The translations under genes were made by a program, and so were the position numbers. The notes beneath the pieces are model-generated. The model was not told where the DNA came from, did no database searches, and worked only from the letters and a program-made list of their open reading frames with translations. From SD8 sp035528475 (GTDB lineage Archaea > Halobacteriota > Methanomicrobia > Methanomicrobiales > Methanospirillaceae): a stretch of DNA of 38,086 nt. Positions within the stretch are counted from its first letter, which is position 1. Every line of letters begins with the position of its first letter. Below are positions 25,053-33,094 of the stretch, in pieces. The DNA is taken from NCBI GenBank assembly GCA_035528475.1, contig DATKYO010000118.1, positions 1-38,086 on the forward strand, given 5' to 3'.

Positions 25053-26231
25053 CTAAATGAGCCCCCGGATTACTGCCGCCAGCCTCTCCAATCCCTGCCT
25101 GATCTGCTCCTGGCTGGCACTCGAAAAGTTCAGCCTGATCGTATCCTCTCCTCCACCATCCACATAGAAGGGAATGCCTGGCAAAACTGCTACTTTCTCC
25201 TTGATTCCCTCATTAAATACCTTCATTGATGAAATACCCGGAGGGAGTGTGGCCATCATAAACATTCCTCCTTCAGGGCGGGTATGGGAAACTCCGGGCG
25301 GGAAGTGATCGTCGATGAGGTCACTCATGAGACGGCAATTTTCGCCATAAATTTTACATATACCACGTATATGGGCATCGAGGTCGGTACTCTCCAGATA
25401 CCTGCACATTACCTTCTGGGCCAGGAAATTCGAATGGAGGTCAGCGGCCTGTTTTGCCACGTTGAACTGTTTCAGAATAAGTGCAGGGGCAAAAATCCAT
25501 CCAATCCGCAATCCTGGCGAGATTATCTTTGAAAATGATCCGCTCATCATGGTATTCTGGTCCAGGTCCTTCTTTACAGGCGAACGTGGTTTTCCGTCAA
25601 AGAACAGCTCACCGAAGGCATCATCTTCAAAAAAAATGGTGTCGGTTCCATTCAGGCATTCGGCTACTGCTTTCCGTTTATCCCGGGAATAGGTGACTCC
25701 GGAAGGATTTTGCGAGTTTGGAATGCCGTAGAAAAATTTTGGGCATGATCGTTTTACCATCGCGGAAAACTCCTCGATATCCGGGCCGTCCTCAAGAAGG
25801 GTAACAGGCTGAAATTCGGGTTCATAAAGGGAAAATGCCTCAACTGCGCCAAGATAGCCGGGCCGTTCCATTGCAAGACAGTCCCCGGGATCAAGAAAGA
25901 TCTTGGCTGCAAGGTCAAGACATTGCTGTGAACCGTTCACGATCTGGATGTCAGAGGCCTCCGCAGGGATCTTCAGCCTCCTCCGGTACCTGGCAGCGAT
26001 ATATTCCCGGAGGGGCAGATATCCGTCTGTTGTGCTGTACTGGAGAGCTTCCCGGCCATCTTCTTCCAACATCTCCCTTGCAGCAAGGGCGATACCTTCC
26101 ACATCAATTAACTCTGATGCAGGAAGTCCTCCCGCAAAGGATAGTATCTTTGGGTCTCGTGACACCCTGAAAAGTTCATCCAGAAATGATTTCGGGGCCC
26201 GGACCATGCGGGTGGCAAAACGGTACTCCAT
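25053..26231 (-). CDS. PLP-dependent aminotransferase (fold type I, LysN/AroH-like class)
   Basis: 392 residues. The PLP lysine is K235 in SGSFSKIISPGLRIGW; other family marks are LSFAGGLPASE near the N-terminus, the NSQNPSG motif (172-178) that contacts the cofactor, and the C-terminal EGGMFMMATLP and IRLNFSSAS. The closest groups are 2-aminoadipate and aromatic/branched amino-acid transaminases of the MocR-related class. The actual amino donor cannot be told from sequence. It is convergent to the methyltransferase-like gene and divergent from the PP2C gene, so it is a single-gene unit. Confidence 0.88.
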   Translation of the reverse strand: MEYRFATRMVRAPKSFLDELFRVSRDPKILSFAGGLPASELIDVEGIALAAREMLEEDGREALQYSTTDGYLPLREYIAARYRRRLKIPAEASDIQIVNGSQQCLDLAAKIFLDPGDCLAMERPGYLGAVEAFSLYEPEFQPVTLLEDGPDIEEFSAMVKRSCPKFFYGIPNSQNPSGVTYSRDKRKAVAECLNGTDTIFFEDDAFGELFFDGKPRSPVKKDLDQNTMMSGSFSKIISPGLRIGWIFAPALILKQFNVAKQAADLHSNFLAQKVMCRYLESTDLDAHIRGICKIYGENCRLMSDLIDDHFPPGVSHTRPEGGMFMMATLPPGISSMKVFNEGIKEKVAVLPGIPFYVDGGGEDTIRLNFSSASQEQIRQGLERLAAVIRGLI

Positions 26232-26438
26232 CAGTACGACTCCTTTTCATGTAGTTTCGTTTATACCAACAAAAATACTGTGAATTAGGGATATGGAGAG
26301 AAAACCGCATTGATCAATAAAAAACGATCATCTCTCTCATAGGCAGGAAGACAAATTACATTAAGAGATCGCGTCAAACACATTGGTTGCTGTATCCGGT
26401 TTTTCGCAACCGGCCTCCCCAGAATTCCAGACTGATCA

Positions 26439-28400
26439 ATGAATCCTGCACGTTCACGACTGACCCTGCGCCATACCATGATCCTGTTCATCAGCCTGAT
26501 CATTATCATCGTGATCGGGTTTCTTCTCACGTTTACGTATATTCAGACACAAAACGATATGATCCGCCAGAACCAGTACCTGCAGGATTATTCTGAGATG
26601 AATCTGGCAGAATCACTTACTCTCGTGGACAGGGGACTTAAATTATTTGACGATACGCTGAATAAAGAGATGGAAGCCGCTTTTTTGGTTTTTATTGAGG
26701 CATACGAGAATTCTGGCGGCACTCCGGAACAATTAGACCTTCCTGCACTGCAGGACCAGATTTCCCAGGAATTTCAGGGGGAAATTGATCTCTATGTCAT
26801 CAACGATACAGGAGTCATTATTGCATCAACCGTACCGGAAGTGCTGTATCTCGATTTTAAAAATTATCCTGATTTTTATAATTCAATCACCGAGATCCGG
26901 CAGGGAGATAGTTTTGCCGCAGACCGGGTGGTACGGTCGGTTGAGAACACGAGTTCGGGGGCTGTATCCGGTAAACTGAGAAAATTTGCCTTTATGCCTA
27001 CCCCTGATCACATATACCTTCTTGAAATGGGTTTGGTGGCCGATAGTTTTGAGACCGAGAGATCCGGTCTGTCATACGTTGATGCGGGACGAAGAACCGC
27101 CGAACTCAATCCTAATATCATGAGTATCAGGATATTTGATATAAACCGGAATCTTTTGCTCGAACAGGGAGTCAATCCATTCAGTTCTGTAAACCGGATT
27201 CATCTTGACGAAGCATTTATTCAAAGGGCCAGTTTCAATGTTCCTGACCTCGTAAACGATACAGTTGTGAGATTCCTTTTTGTCGATCTCAAACGCGAAT
27301 CTTCGGCTTCCGATATGAGCCTTGTTGCAGAGATAACCTACTCCAATGATCTCCTCAAAGAACGCCTGAACCAGATATTATTATTCTACCTTGCTATCGC
27401 CCTCATTACAATCGGAATGGGCATGGTACTCACCTACCATGTGACCCGCTACCTTACAACCCCCATCGGGGAAATTGTCGAAGATGTCGAGGAAATAGCC
27501 GGGGGTGAACTCGATCACACGATTCGAGGCATGCCAAATCCGGAGTTTCGCCGCCTGGAAAGCGCCATTAATATAATGATATCCAGGATCCGGGAAATCA
27601 GTGAGGAACTCGAGCGGGAAAAGGCAGAACTGCGTATTGCGGCTGACATCCAAAAGATATTCCTCCCCCGCTCCCTTCCACGCCTGAAAAACTTTGATAT
27701 TGCAGCTGAAAATGTCCCGGCGAAGGAAGTAGGGGGAGATTTTTACGATTTCATTCCCCTGGAAGATTCTACTCTTGGTATTGTCATTGCTGACGTCGCG
27801 GGCAAGGGCATTCCGGCAGCCCTCTTCATGGCATTGTCGCGATCAATAGTCAGGGCCATTGCCACTGCTGATAATGATGTACGGGAGACAATTGAGGAAT
27901 CGAATGATCTTATCACTGCCGATGCAGTGTCCGGCATGTTCGTCACCCTGTTCTATGGAGTGCTTGATGAGAATTCGAAAGTTCTCTCCTATGTGAATGC
28001 CGGGCACAACCCGCCTCTTCATTACCAGGTCCGGTCGCACCGTATTGTCCCCCTTATGCCGACAGGGATCGTACTGGGAGTTGAGCCTGATATGAAATAC
28101 AGTGTAGGACAAGTGGAATTTCATACGGGAGACCTACTGGTGATGTATACAGACGGAGTCACCGAGGCCTTCAATGAAGAGGGAGAGCAATTTGGTGAGG
28201 ACCGTCTCGTAGAGATCATCAGGGAGAACCAGCATCTGGATGCATGCATGATACTGGATTTGATCAGGGACGCTGTTGAAAGGTTCTGTGGGACATACCC
28301 CCAGTCTGATGATATCACACTGGTGGTGATCAAATCTCGCTTTCAGAACGGCTCCGGCCATCAGGATAGGGAATATCAGGCCTCAACAGGAATTAAATAA
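26439..28400 (+). CDS. Membrane sensor PP2C/SpoIIE-type serine phosphatase with HAMP
   Basis: 653 residues. A membrane helix at about 14-35 is followed by an extracytoplasmic sensor domain of about 270 residues (Cache-like, with FKNYPDFYNSI), a second helix at 310-332, a HAMP linker (RYLTTPIGEIVEDVEEIAGGELD), a short coiled coil, and a C-terminal SpoIIE domain. The metal-binding acids are present: D434 in GGDFYDF, D452 in ADVAGKG, and D624-D625 in SDDIT. It should dephosphorylate a Ser/Thr phosphoprotein in response to an outside signal. In bacteria the partners are anti-sigma antagonists; archaea lack these, and no partner gene lies nearby. Confidence 0.9.
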   Translation: MNPARSRLTLRHTMILFISLIIIIVIGFLLTFTYIQTQNDMIRQNQYLQDYSEMNLAESLTLVDRGLKLFDDTLNKEMEAAFLVFIEAYENSGGTPEQLDLPALQDQISQEFQGEIDLYVINDTGVIIASTVPEVLYLDFKNYPDFYNSITEIRQGDSFAADRVVRSVENTSSGAVSGKLRKFAFMPTPDHIYLLEMGLVADSFETERSGLSYVDAGRRTAELNPNIMSIRIFDINRNLLLEQGVNPFSSVNRIHLDEAFIQRASFNVPDLVNDTVVRFLFVDLKRESSASDMSLVAEITYSNDLLKERLNQILLFYLAIALITIGMGMVLTYHVTRYLTTPIGEIVEDVEEIAGGELDHTIRGMPNPEFRRLESAINIMISRIREISEELEREKAELRIAADIQKIFLPRSLPRLKNFDIAAENVPAKEVGGDFYDFIPLEDSTLGIVIADVAGKGIPAALFMALSRSIVRAIATADNDVRETIEESNDLITADAVSGMFVTLFYGVLDENSKVLSYVNAGHNPPLHYQVRSHRIVPLMPTGIVLGVEPDMKYSVGQVEFHTGDLLVMYTDGVTEAFNEEGEQFGEDRLVEIIRENQHLDACMILDLIRDAVERFCGTYPQSDDITLVVIKSRFQNGSGHQDREYQASTGIK

Positions 28401-28415
28401 TGCAAACCATGCATA

Positions 28416-29237
28416 TCACGGGTGTTCAATGCGATTTCCGCTGTGTATTTTGTAGAGCAGTGCGACCAGTACTGCAAGAAATGCGGTAAAAAGTCCATAT
28501 CCTCCACTATTGAGGGGAAAGACAGCAAGCGACATATTGATTGAGAAATGGACAAGAATAGCGGCGGCAATGCTCCCCATTGTCTTCATATAGAGAAAGA
28601 GAAGGAGAAACGAGAATACGACAGGTGTGGTAAAAAAGACCCAGAATCCGAGGGTCAAAATGCCCATAGCATTCTGGCCGGATCCGGGAATGTAGAAAAG
28701 GGGGATATGCCATATACCCCATATAAGCCCGGTCAGTGCTGCTGTAGTGAAGAAATTAAATCTTTGAATCATGGAATCCGTAAAAAAACCTCTCCAGCCA
28801 AGCTCCTCTGATACAGGACCAAGGAGGAGGATGAAAAACAGGATCGGTATGATATTCCAGGGCGAAACGGCCAGGACACTGAGCAGGACGGCCATTGGAT
28901 TTCCCCATCCCAGGATTCCGCTCAAAGACCGGGAGATAAATACCATGAAAGGAATCACAACCATCACCGTTCCTAAAAGCGGCAGGCAGTTGTGTGGAAC
29001 TATAATTATCCGACGGAAGAATGTTCTCTTTTCAAACGGACCGTAAAAGCAGAGAACCATGAGCACCCCGGATAGAGATGGCCCGAACACACCGGTCAGG
29101 TAGAGAATATTCGTCATGGCAAACGCAGTGGACGTTCCCTGAAAAATCGCAATAATCCAGAGGATCCAGGAGAAAGCAAAAGTACACATCAGAAATAATA
29201 TGGTTACCCTGTCCCCTGACTGAAGCATAGTCTCCAT
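28416..29237 (-). CDS. CPBP family intramembrane metalloprotease
   Basis: 273 residues with about eight hydrophobic segments. The ABI/CPBP signature is complete: E144-E145-x3-R149 (SEELGWRG), H177 in the WGIWHIPLFY helix, and H230-x3-N234 (LVHFSINMS). These residues form the glutamate-activated membrane active site shared with Rce1. Substrates of archaeal members are unknown. A start at 29228 (MLQSGD) is also possible. It ends 15 bases from the convergent PP2C gene. Confidence 0.9.
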   Translation of the reverse strand: METMLQSGDRVTILFLMCTFAFSWILWIIAIFQGTSTAFAMTNILYLTGVFGPSLSGVLMVLCFYGPFEKRTFFRRIIIVPHNCLPLLGTVMVVIPFMVFISRSLSGILGWGNPMAVLLSVLAVSPWNIIPILFFILLLGPVSEELGWRGFFTDSMIQRFNFFTTAALTGLIWGIWHIPLFYIPGSGQNAMGILTLGFWVFFTTPVVFSFLLLFLYMKTMGSIAAAILVHFSINMSLAVFPLNSGGYGLFTAFLAVLVALLYKIHSGNRIEHP

Positions 29238-29322
29238 TCAAAAGATATAGGCCATCTCCGGGATATGAGTATCGCCTGGACGTGTTTTCCCCTGATCGTA
29301 TCTACTGGTCAGGTCCAGGCCT

Positions 29323-29934
29323 TCATTCTTTTTTCTTTTTGAGCACTTCTTTTAAAAAGAAAAAATCCTGCTTGAGATCTTCCCTGGTGTTGGGGTTATG
29401 CGTCACCACAGCAGGATGGTATACAGGGACAATATAGAGTGTATCGTCCTCGAATCCGGCTGAATATTCATTTCTTCTTGCGAGTTTGAGCGAAGTGAAC
29501 GGAAGATCAAAAAATTCAAGAATGACAGACGTGGCAAACCTTCCCATCGGAACAATTATTTGAGGTTTAATCTGCATTATCTGGCGGAACAGGAAGGATT
29601 TGCAGGCCAGGATTTCCTCTTTCCTTGGATCGCGATTATCGGGCGGTCGGCATTTCACCACGCTTGTAATAAATACCTGATCGCGTTTTATATCGATACC
29701 TTCCAAAAGATCGGTCAGGATCTTCCCTGCCCTCCCGACGAAGGGGCTGCCCTTCTCGTCTTCAGCCTTTCCCGGTGCTTCACCTATGAACATTAACCGA
29801 GCAGGTGCTGGTCCTTCACCAGGTACAGTGCAGATTCGTGATCGATGCAGAACGCACCTTGTACAGACCGCGATCTCTGCCGCCAACTCCTTCATCTTTC
29901 CAGATTTGGCGTCATCTATACCATTATCCAACAA
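29323..29934 (-). CDS. Uracil-DNA glycosylase, family 4 (Fe-S)
   Basis: Up to 203 residues. Removes uracil from DNA, the first step of base excision repair after cytosine deamination. The four cluster cysteines are C24, C27, C95 and C111, with the family spacing for a [4Fe-4S] cluster. The catalytic GEAPGKAEDEKGSPFVGRAG block and the HPAVVTHNP loop near the end are present. The start is uncertain: TTG 29934 has gggtgggaagag upstream and overlaps the preceding gene by 11 bases, while ATG 29895 (MKELAAEI) gives a more typical N-terminus but a poor ribosome binding site. Confidence 0.93.
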   Translation of the reverse strand: MLDNGIDDAKSGKMKELAAEIAVCTRCVLHRSRICTVPGEGPAPARLMFIGEAPGKAEDEKGSPFVGRAGKILTDLLEGIDIKRDQVFITSVVKCRPPDNRDPRKEEILACKSFLFRQIMQIKPQIIVPMGRFATSVILEFFDLPFTSLKLARRNEYSAGFEDDTLYIVPVYHPAVVTHNPNTREDLKQDFFFLKEVLKKKKE

Positions 29935-30406
29935 TTGCTCTTCCCACCCAGAGTAAACCCAGTGATACAGGCATCAGGATATCGTAGGCCACCACCGCAC
30001 CCGTATTATATTCCGCGACATTGCCGTGGTTTTTCATCTCGAATATATGACCTGTTCCCGCTCCAATCAGAAAAATACCAGCTATGATAATTGTTGCAAG
30101 CCAGAACCCGTCACGGATGGCGAAACAGCATATCCCGGCCACTCCGTAACCCAGGTTCGCGAAGGCCACTTCGCGCTGGAACGGGTTGCCGGAAGGCCAA
30201 CCGATCTTTTCTGCAACCTCATCCGCACGGAAGAAATGTCCCATAAATGCAATGATTCCCGCTACCCCAATACCGATAACCAGACCCCAGAGGAGGAGTG
30301 AATCGATTACAGGAGCGGGAGCGAGTGGGAAGCCCTGTATTGCCAGATCTGCCACTGTGGCAATAATAATAAGGACCAGATACCATATCCATAGGGCAAA
30401 CTTCAT
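29924..30406 (-). CDS. Small four-helix membrane protein (DUF6790-like)
   Basis: 160 residues with four membrane helices (WYLVLIIIATVADLAI; LLLWGLVIGIGVAGIIAF; ATIIIAGIFLIGAGTGHIF; AYDILMPVSLGLLWVGR). The conserved-looking stretch GWPSGNPFQREVAFANLGYGV and the later GHIFEM ... NVAEYNTG resemble a family of unknown function common in methanogens and bacteria. No catalytic residue is evident. It precedes the uracil-DNA glycosylase gene and overlaps its TTG start, so the two are probably one transcript, though a shared function is not obvious. Confidence 0.75.
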   Translation of the reverse strand: MKFALWIWYLVLIIIATVADLAIQGFPLAPAPVIDSLLLWGLVIGIGVAGIIAFMGHFFRADEVAEKIGWPSGNPFQREVAFANLGYGVAGICCFAIRDGFWLATIIIAGIFLIGAGTGHIFEMKNHGNVAEYNTGAVVAYDILMPVSLGLLWVGRAIVG

Positions 30407-30597
30407 AACTCAACTTAGATATTGAGCGATTTTATCCTTTTCATTACCTGATATGATTCCCGGCGGACGAAGATATCCGGGGCTGATTCAGCCGTTTATG
30501 TACCAATTAAGTGGGATTCTGGGTTGCAGCGAAGCAGTGATCTTTGGGTTAAACAAATCCTTAAAATAGTACAATGGATGAAGAATTCGTGGGCGAT

Positions 30598-30858
30598 TCA
30601 ATCTTCCAGTATACAGAAGTTCCGCAAATCAATTTCAGGTGCTTTCAGGCTGGATTCCCAGGTATCCAGTTTAAAGGGTTTTCCTCCCTTCATTACCGAA
30701 AGTGTACAAATTGTATCTATTGATTTGCATGAGATTGGGATTATCGTTTTATCCTCGATTCTGAAGGCGGGATCCTTTCACTTAATATTCTCTGCGAATC
30801 TTATTGCGAATAGTAATAATGCCATCTCAGATTTTATGGCGTTCAATCCATCTTCCAT
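30598..30858 (-). pseudogene. Small protein gene interrupted by an in-frame opal codon
   Basis: An ATG at 30858 opens MEDGLNAIKSEMALLLFAIR, runs 26 codons to TGA at 30780-30778, and the same frame stays open for another 59 codons with protein-like sequence (KDPAFRIEDKTIIPISCKSI, later LRNFCILED) to the TGA at 30600-30598. This looks like one 86-codon gene with a nonsense mutation. No family was recognised and no selenocysteine machinery or element is apparent. An opposite-strand open frame covers the same bases and is judged a shadow. The rest of the 510-base gap 30407-30916 holds only the promoter of the next gene. Confidence 0.4.
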
Positions 30859-30888
30859 CCGATGTATCAGGAACTATCATCCTTGTTC

Positions 30889-30900
30889 AAATATATATTA
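30889..30900 (+). promoter_or_regulatory. TATA box of the CDF exporter gene
   Basis: aaatatatatta is centred about 23 bases before the ATG at 30917. With the usual archaeal TATA-to-start spacing this predicts a leaderless or nearly leaderless transcript. Confidence 0.55.
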
Positions 30901-30916
30901 AATTCAGGGCATACCA

Positions 30917-31795
30917 ATGGAGCGTCGTCAGTATGAGAAGCCGTTGAAAGTTGCCGTAGTTGTAACGCTGTTCTTCTGCGGGGTGGAATTCGCGGGAGGA
31001 GTTATATCAGGTTCGCTTTCATTGATCAGCGATGGCGGGCACATGCTGGTTGACGCGTTCGCTCTCATTCTCTCTCTTGGTGCCATGATAGTCGCCCGCA
31101 AGCTTCCCACCATGGACCGGACATTCGGATATCACCGGGTTGAAATTATGGCTGCTCTTGCGAACAGCATAGTTCTCATCCTTTTATCTGCAGTAATTAC
31201 ATGGGAAGCGCTGGAACGTCTTGCAAACCCTCGGCCTGTATCCGTATCACTGATGTTCTTCGTCGCGCTCATCGGGCTTGCTGCCAATATTTTCATTGCA
31301 TTCCTGCTCCATGGAAGCCACGATTTGAATGTGAAGAGTGCGTTCCTGCATGTGATCGGAGATGCACTGTCTTCAGTTGCTGTTGTCGGTGCAGCTGTCT
31401 GGATCACTCTTACCGGACAGACATTTATGGACCCGGTTTTATCCATTGTGATTGTTGCAGTAATTCTGGTCTCTGCATTCCGCATTCTTCGCGAAACATT
31501 GACAATCCTCCTCCAGTTTACACCGAAAGATACGAATCCTGAAGAAGTGATTGCAGACATCCTGTCAGTCGAAGGGGTGGAGGGAGTCCATAACGTACAC
31601 CTGTGGAGCCTTTGCTCACACATCAATATAATCGATGCACACGTGTTTAGCAGCGAACGGAGGCCGGAGGTCATTGAAAGGATGAAGGGCGAGATCAAGT
31701 CCAGGCTTGCAAAGTATGACATCAAACACTCTACTCTTGAATTTGAATGCACCGAATGCGAAGATCGCAGCCTGGTCAGGGAAATTGTAGCCTGA
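30917..31795 (+). CDS. Cation diffusion facilitator (Zn/Co/Cd exporter)
   Basis: 292 residues with six membrane helices and a cytosolic C-terminal domain. The transport site is formed by D39, H42 and D46 in helix 2 (SDGGHMLVD) and H145-x3-D149 in helix 5 (HVIGDAL), the HD-HD pattern of CzcD-type zinc carriers that exchange metal for protons. The C-terminal domain (GVEGVHNVHLWSLCSHINIIDAHV) is the dimerisation and metal-sensing ferredoxin-like fold, followed by an extra ECTECED tail whose cysteines may bind metal. Single gene behind its own TATA box. Confidence 0.93.
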   Translation: MERRQYEKPLKVAVVVTLFFCGVEFAGGVISGSLSLISDGGHMLVDAFALILSLGAMIVARKLPTMDRTFGYHRVEIMAALANSIVLILLSAVITWEALERLANPRPVSVSLMFFVALIGLAANIFIAFLLHGSHDLNVKSAFLHVIGDALSSVAVVGAAVWITLTGQTFMDPVLSIVIVAVILVSAFRILRETLTILLQFTPKDTNPEEVIADILSVEGVEGVHNVHLWSLCSHINIIDAHVFSSERRPEVIERMKGEIKSRLAKYDIKHSTLEFECTECEDRSLVREIVA

Positions 31796-32146
31796 TACCC
31801 CAAAATTGAATATAGGAATTGAAAAAAGTCGCGACTGTCGCGTGTTCACCCAAAGACTGCCGTTCCTGGAAGATACTTTTCTTTATATAATTTCACGTTC
31901 ACGACAGTATATGGAACAATTAGGAGGTCCGCCCCGGCAGGAATTTTTTTCATGGCATTAAAAGGGAAGGAACATACAAATATCTCCATAGCGGCTTTTG
32001 AACCCGCAATTCATTGCTTTTTCCGAGACATCCCCATCTCACTTCTTCTAGCGAATCAGGGTTATGGCTGCCGAATCATGCCGGCGGCGATATGGCGTAA
32101 GAATGCCCATAAAGCATCTCCATCTGATAAATTGGGGGGATAGCCC
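31796..32146 (+). other. Leader region before the UbiA-type gene
   Basis: 351 bases. A likely TATA box (ctttatataatt, about 31881-31892) would give a leader of roughly 230 bases. An isolated taggaggtcc (31920-31929) has no start codon at a useful distance. A frame from ATG 31952 to TAG 32143 gives 63 residues of unconvincing sequence. Short repeats of gtcgcg and an imperfect inverted repeat (ctgtcg ... cgacag) flank the TATA box. Confidence 0.4.
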
Positions 32147-33094
32147 CTGGACCTCCGAACCGTACGACATATTCTCCGGGTTGAAGGGCTTATTCCTTTC
32201 ACCGGATGCGCTATCCTGATCGGGTTTGCAGTAATATTATGGGAAGTCGGCTTTCCAGGTGCTGAGTGGGCCCTGTTCGCAGTTGCAGTCCTTGCCGCAT
32301 CCCTGGTCCACATCGATGCTCACATCTGGAACGACATCACGGACTACGATATTGACCGGAGGGAGAAGAGTATTGATACCGGTCGCGACCGACCCCTGGT
32401 ATCCGGGTGGGCAACGGTTGCCGAATATAAGAAGATGTCTGCGGTCATCACGGTCGTCGCAGTCGTTCTTGCCGCATACCTGACCGTATATCGACCATTT
32501 ATTCCATTGCTTTTTTTACTGGGATTTCTCTTCGATTACGGGTACAACCATCCCAGAATCGCACTGGGCCACCTGCCGTTTACGGAATGGTATATTTTTC
32601 CATGGCTGGTAGTGGCGGTTACCGTCACTGTGGTCTATGCGGCCACAAATATTCTCTCGCTGCTTGCGTTCATCCTGTCGCTGATACACGGTATGACAGT
32701 GACCTGTTTCGGTGTATCGATGATGAGACGGGACTCAAATTCAGATCGAATCGGAGGTAAATATACTTCATCGGTGCAATACCCATCAGTGCCGCATTCC
32801 ACGATTTACGGAATTGCAACGATGCTCATCACTGTCGTGATGATCTATCCGCTGACATTGATCCTGGGCAGCTTTGAGCTGGCATATATGCTCGGACTGA
32901 CTTCGGTCATATTCGCCGCGATCAATACGATCCTGGGAGCAAAGATCGATCAGCTCTGCACAAGGGCATTTTACTCGGTCTTCCCGGACTTCGAGGCCAA
33001 AGCCAATACACTGATGATGCAGCAGGTCGGAGCGTCCCTGGTACATGCAGTGGCGATAACGGCAGTTATGCTGATATATGGAGGTATTTTATGA
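32147..33094 (+). CDS. UbiA-family prenyltransferase, apparent CTG start
   Basis: From CTG 32147 the protein has 315 residues and multiple membrane helices. The first Asp-rich motif is N62-D63-x2-D66-x3-D70 (WNDITDYDIDRRE), the second is MRRDSNSDRIGGKYT; both bind Mg-diphosphate of the prenyl donor. The first ATG (32435) falls at residue 97 and would remove the first catalytic motif, so the upstream frame must be used. Between the in-frame TAG at 32141 and 32435 there is no ATG, GTG or TTG; a run of six Gs ends seven bases before CTG 32147, a good ribosome binding site. It overlaps the next gene by four bases. It probably joins a prenyl chain to an acceptor (ether lipid, quinone- or phenazine-like); which one is unknown. 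Confidence 0.85.
   Translation: MDLRTVRHILRVEGLIPFTGCAILIGFAVILWEVGFPGAEWALFAVAVLAASLVHIDAHIWNDITDYDIDRREKSIDTGRDRPLVSGWATVAEYKKMSAVITVVAVVLAAYLTVYRPFIPLLFLLGFLFDYGYNHPRIALGHLPFTEWYIFPWLVVAVTVTVVYAATNILSLLAFILSLIHGMTVTCFGVSMMRRDSNSDRIGGKYTSSVQYPSVPHSTIYGIATMLITVVMIYPLTLILGSFELAYMLGLTSVIFAAINTILGAKIDQLCTRAFYSVFPDFEAKANTLMMQQVGASLVHAVAITAVMLIYGGIL

Noticed and set aside
26285..26530. 81-residue minus-strand ORF overlapping the start of the PP2C gene
   Set aside because: Antisense of a well-supported membrane segment and divergent promoter region, with no family features.
30778..30780. Selenocysteine at the in-frame TGA
   Set aside because: No neighbouring redox motif, no known selenoprotein similarity and no evident insertion element; nonsense mutation is simpler.
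30524..30901. 125-residue plus-strand ORF
   Set aside because: No ribosome binding site and unconvincing composition; the minus-strand frame 30858-30598 reads better.
31952..32143. 63-residue ORF in the same frame as, and ending just before, the UbiA-type gene
   Set aside because: No ribosome binding site at a useful distance and no protein-like pattern. Its TAG need not be read through because a good SD precedes CTG 32147.
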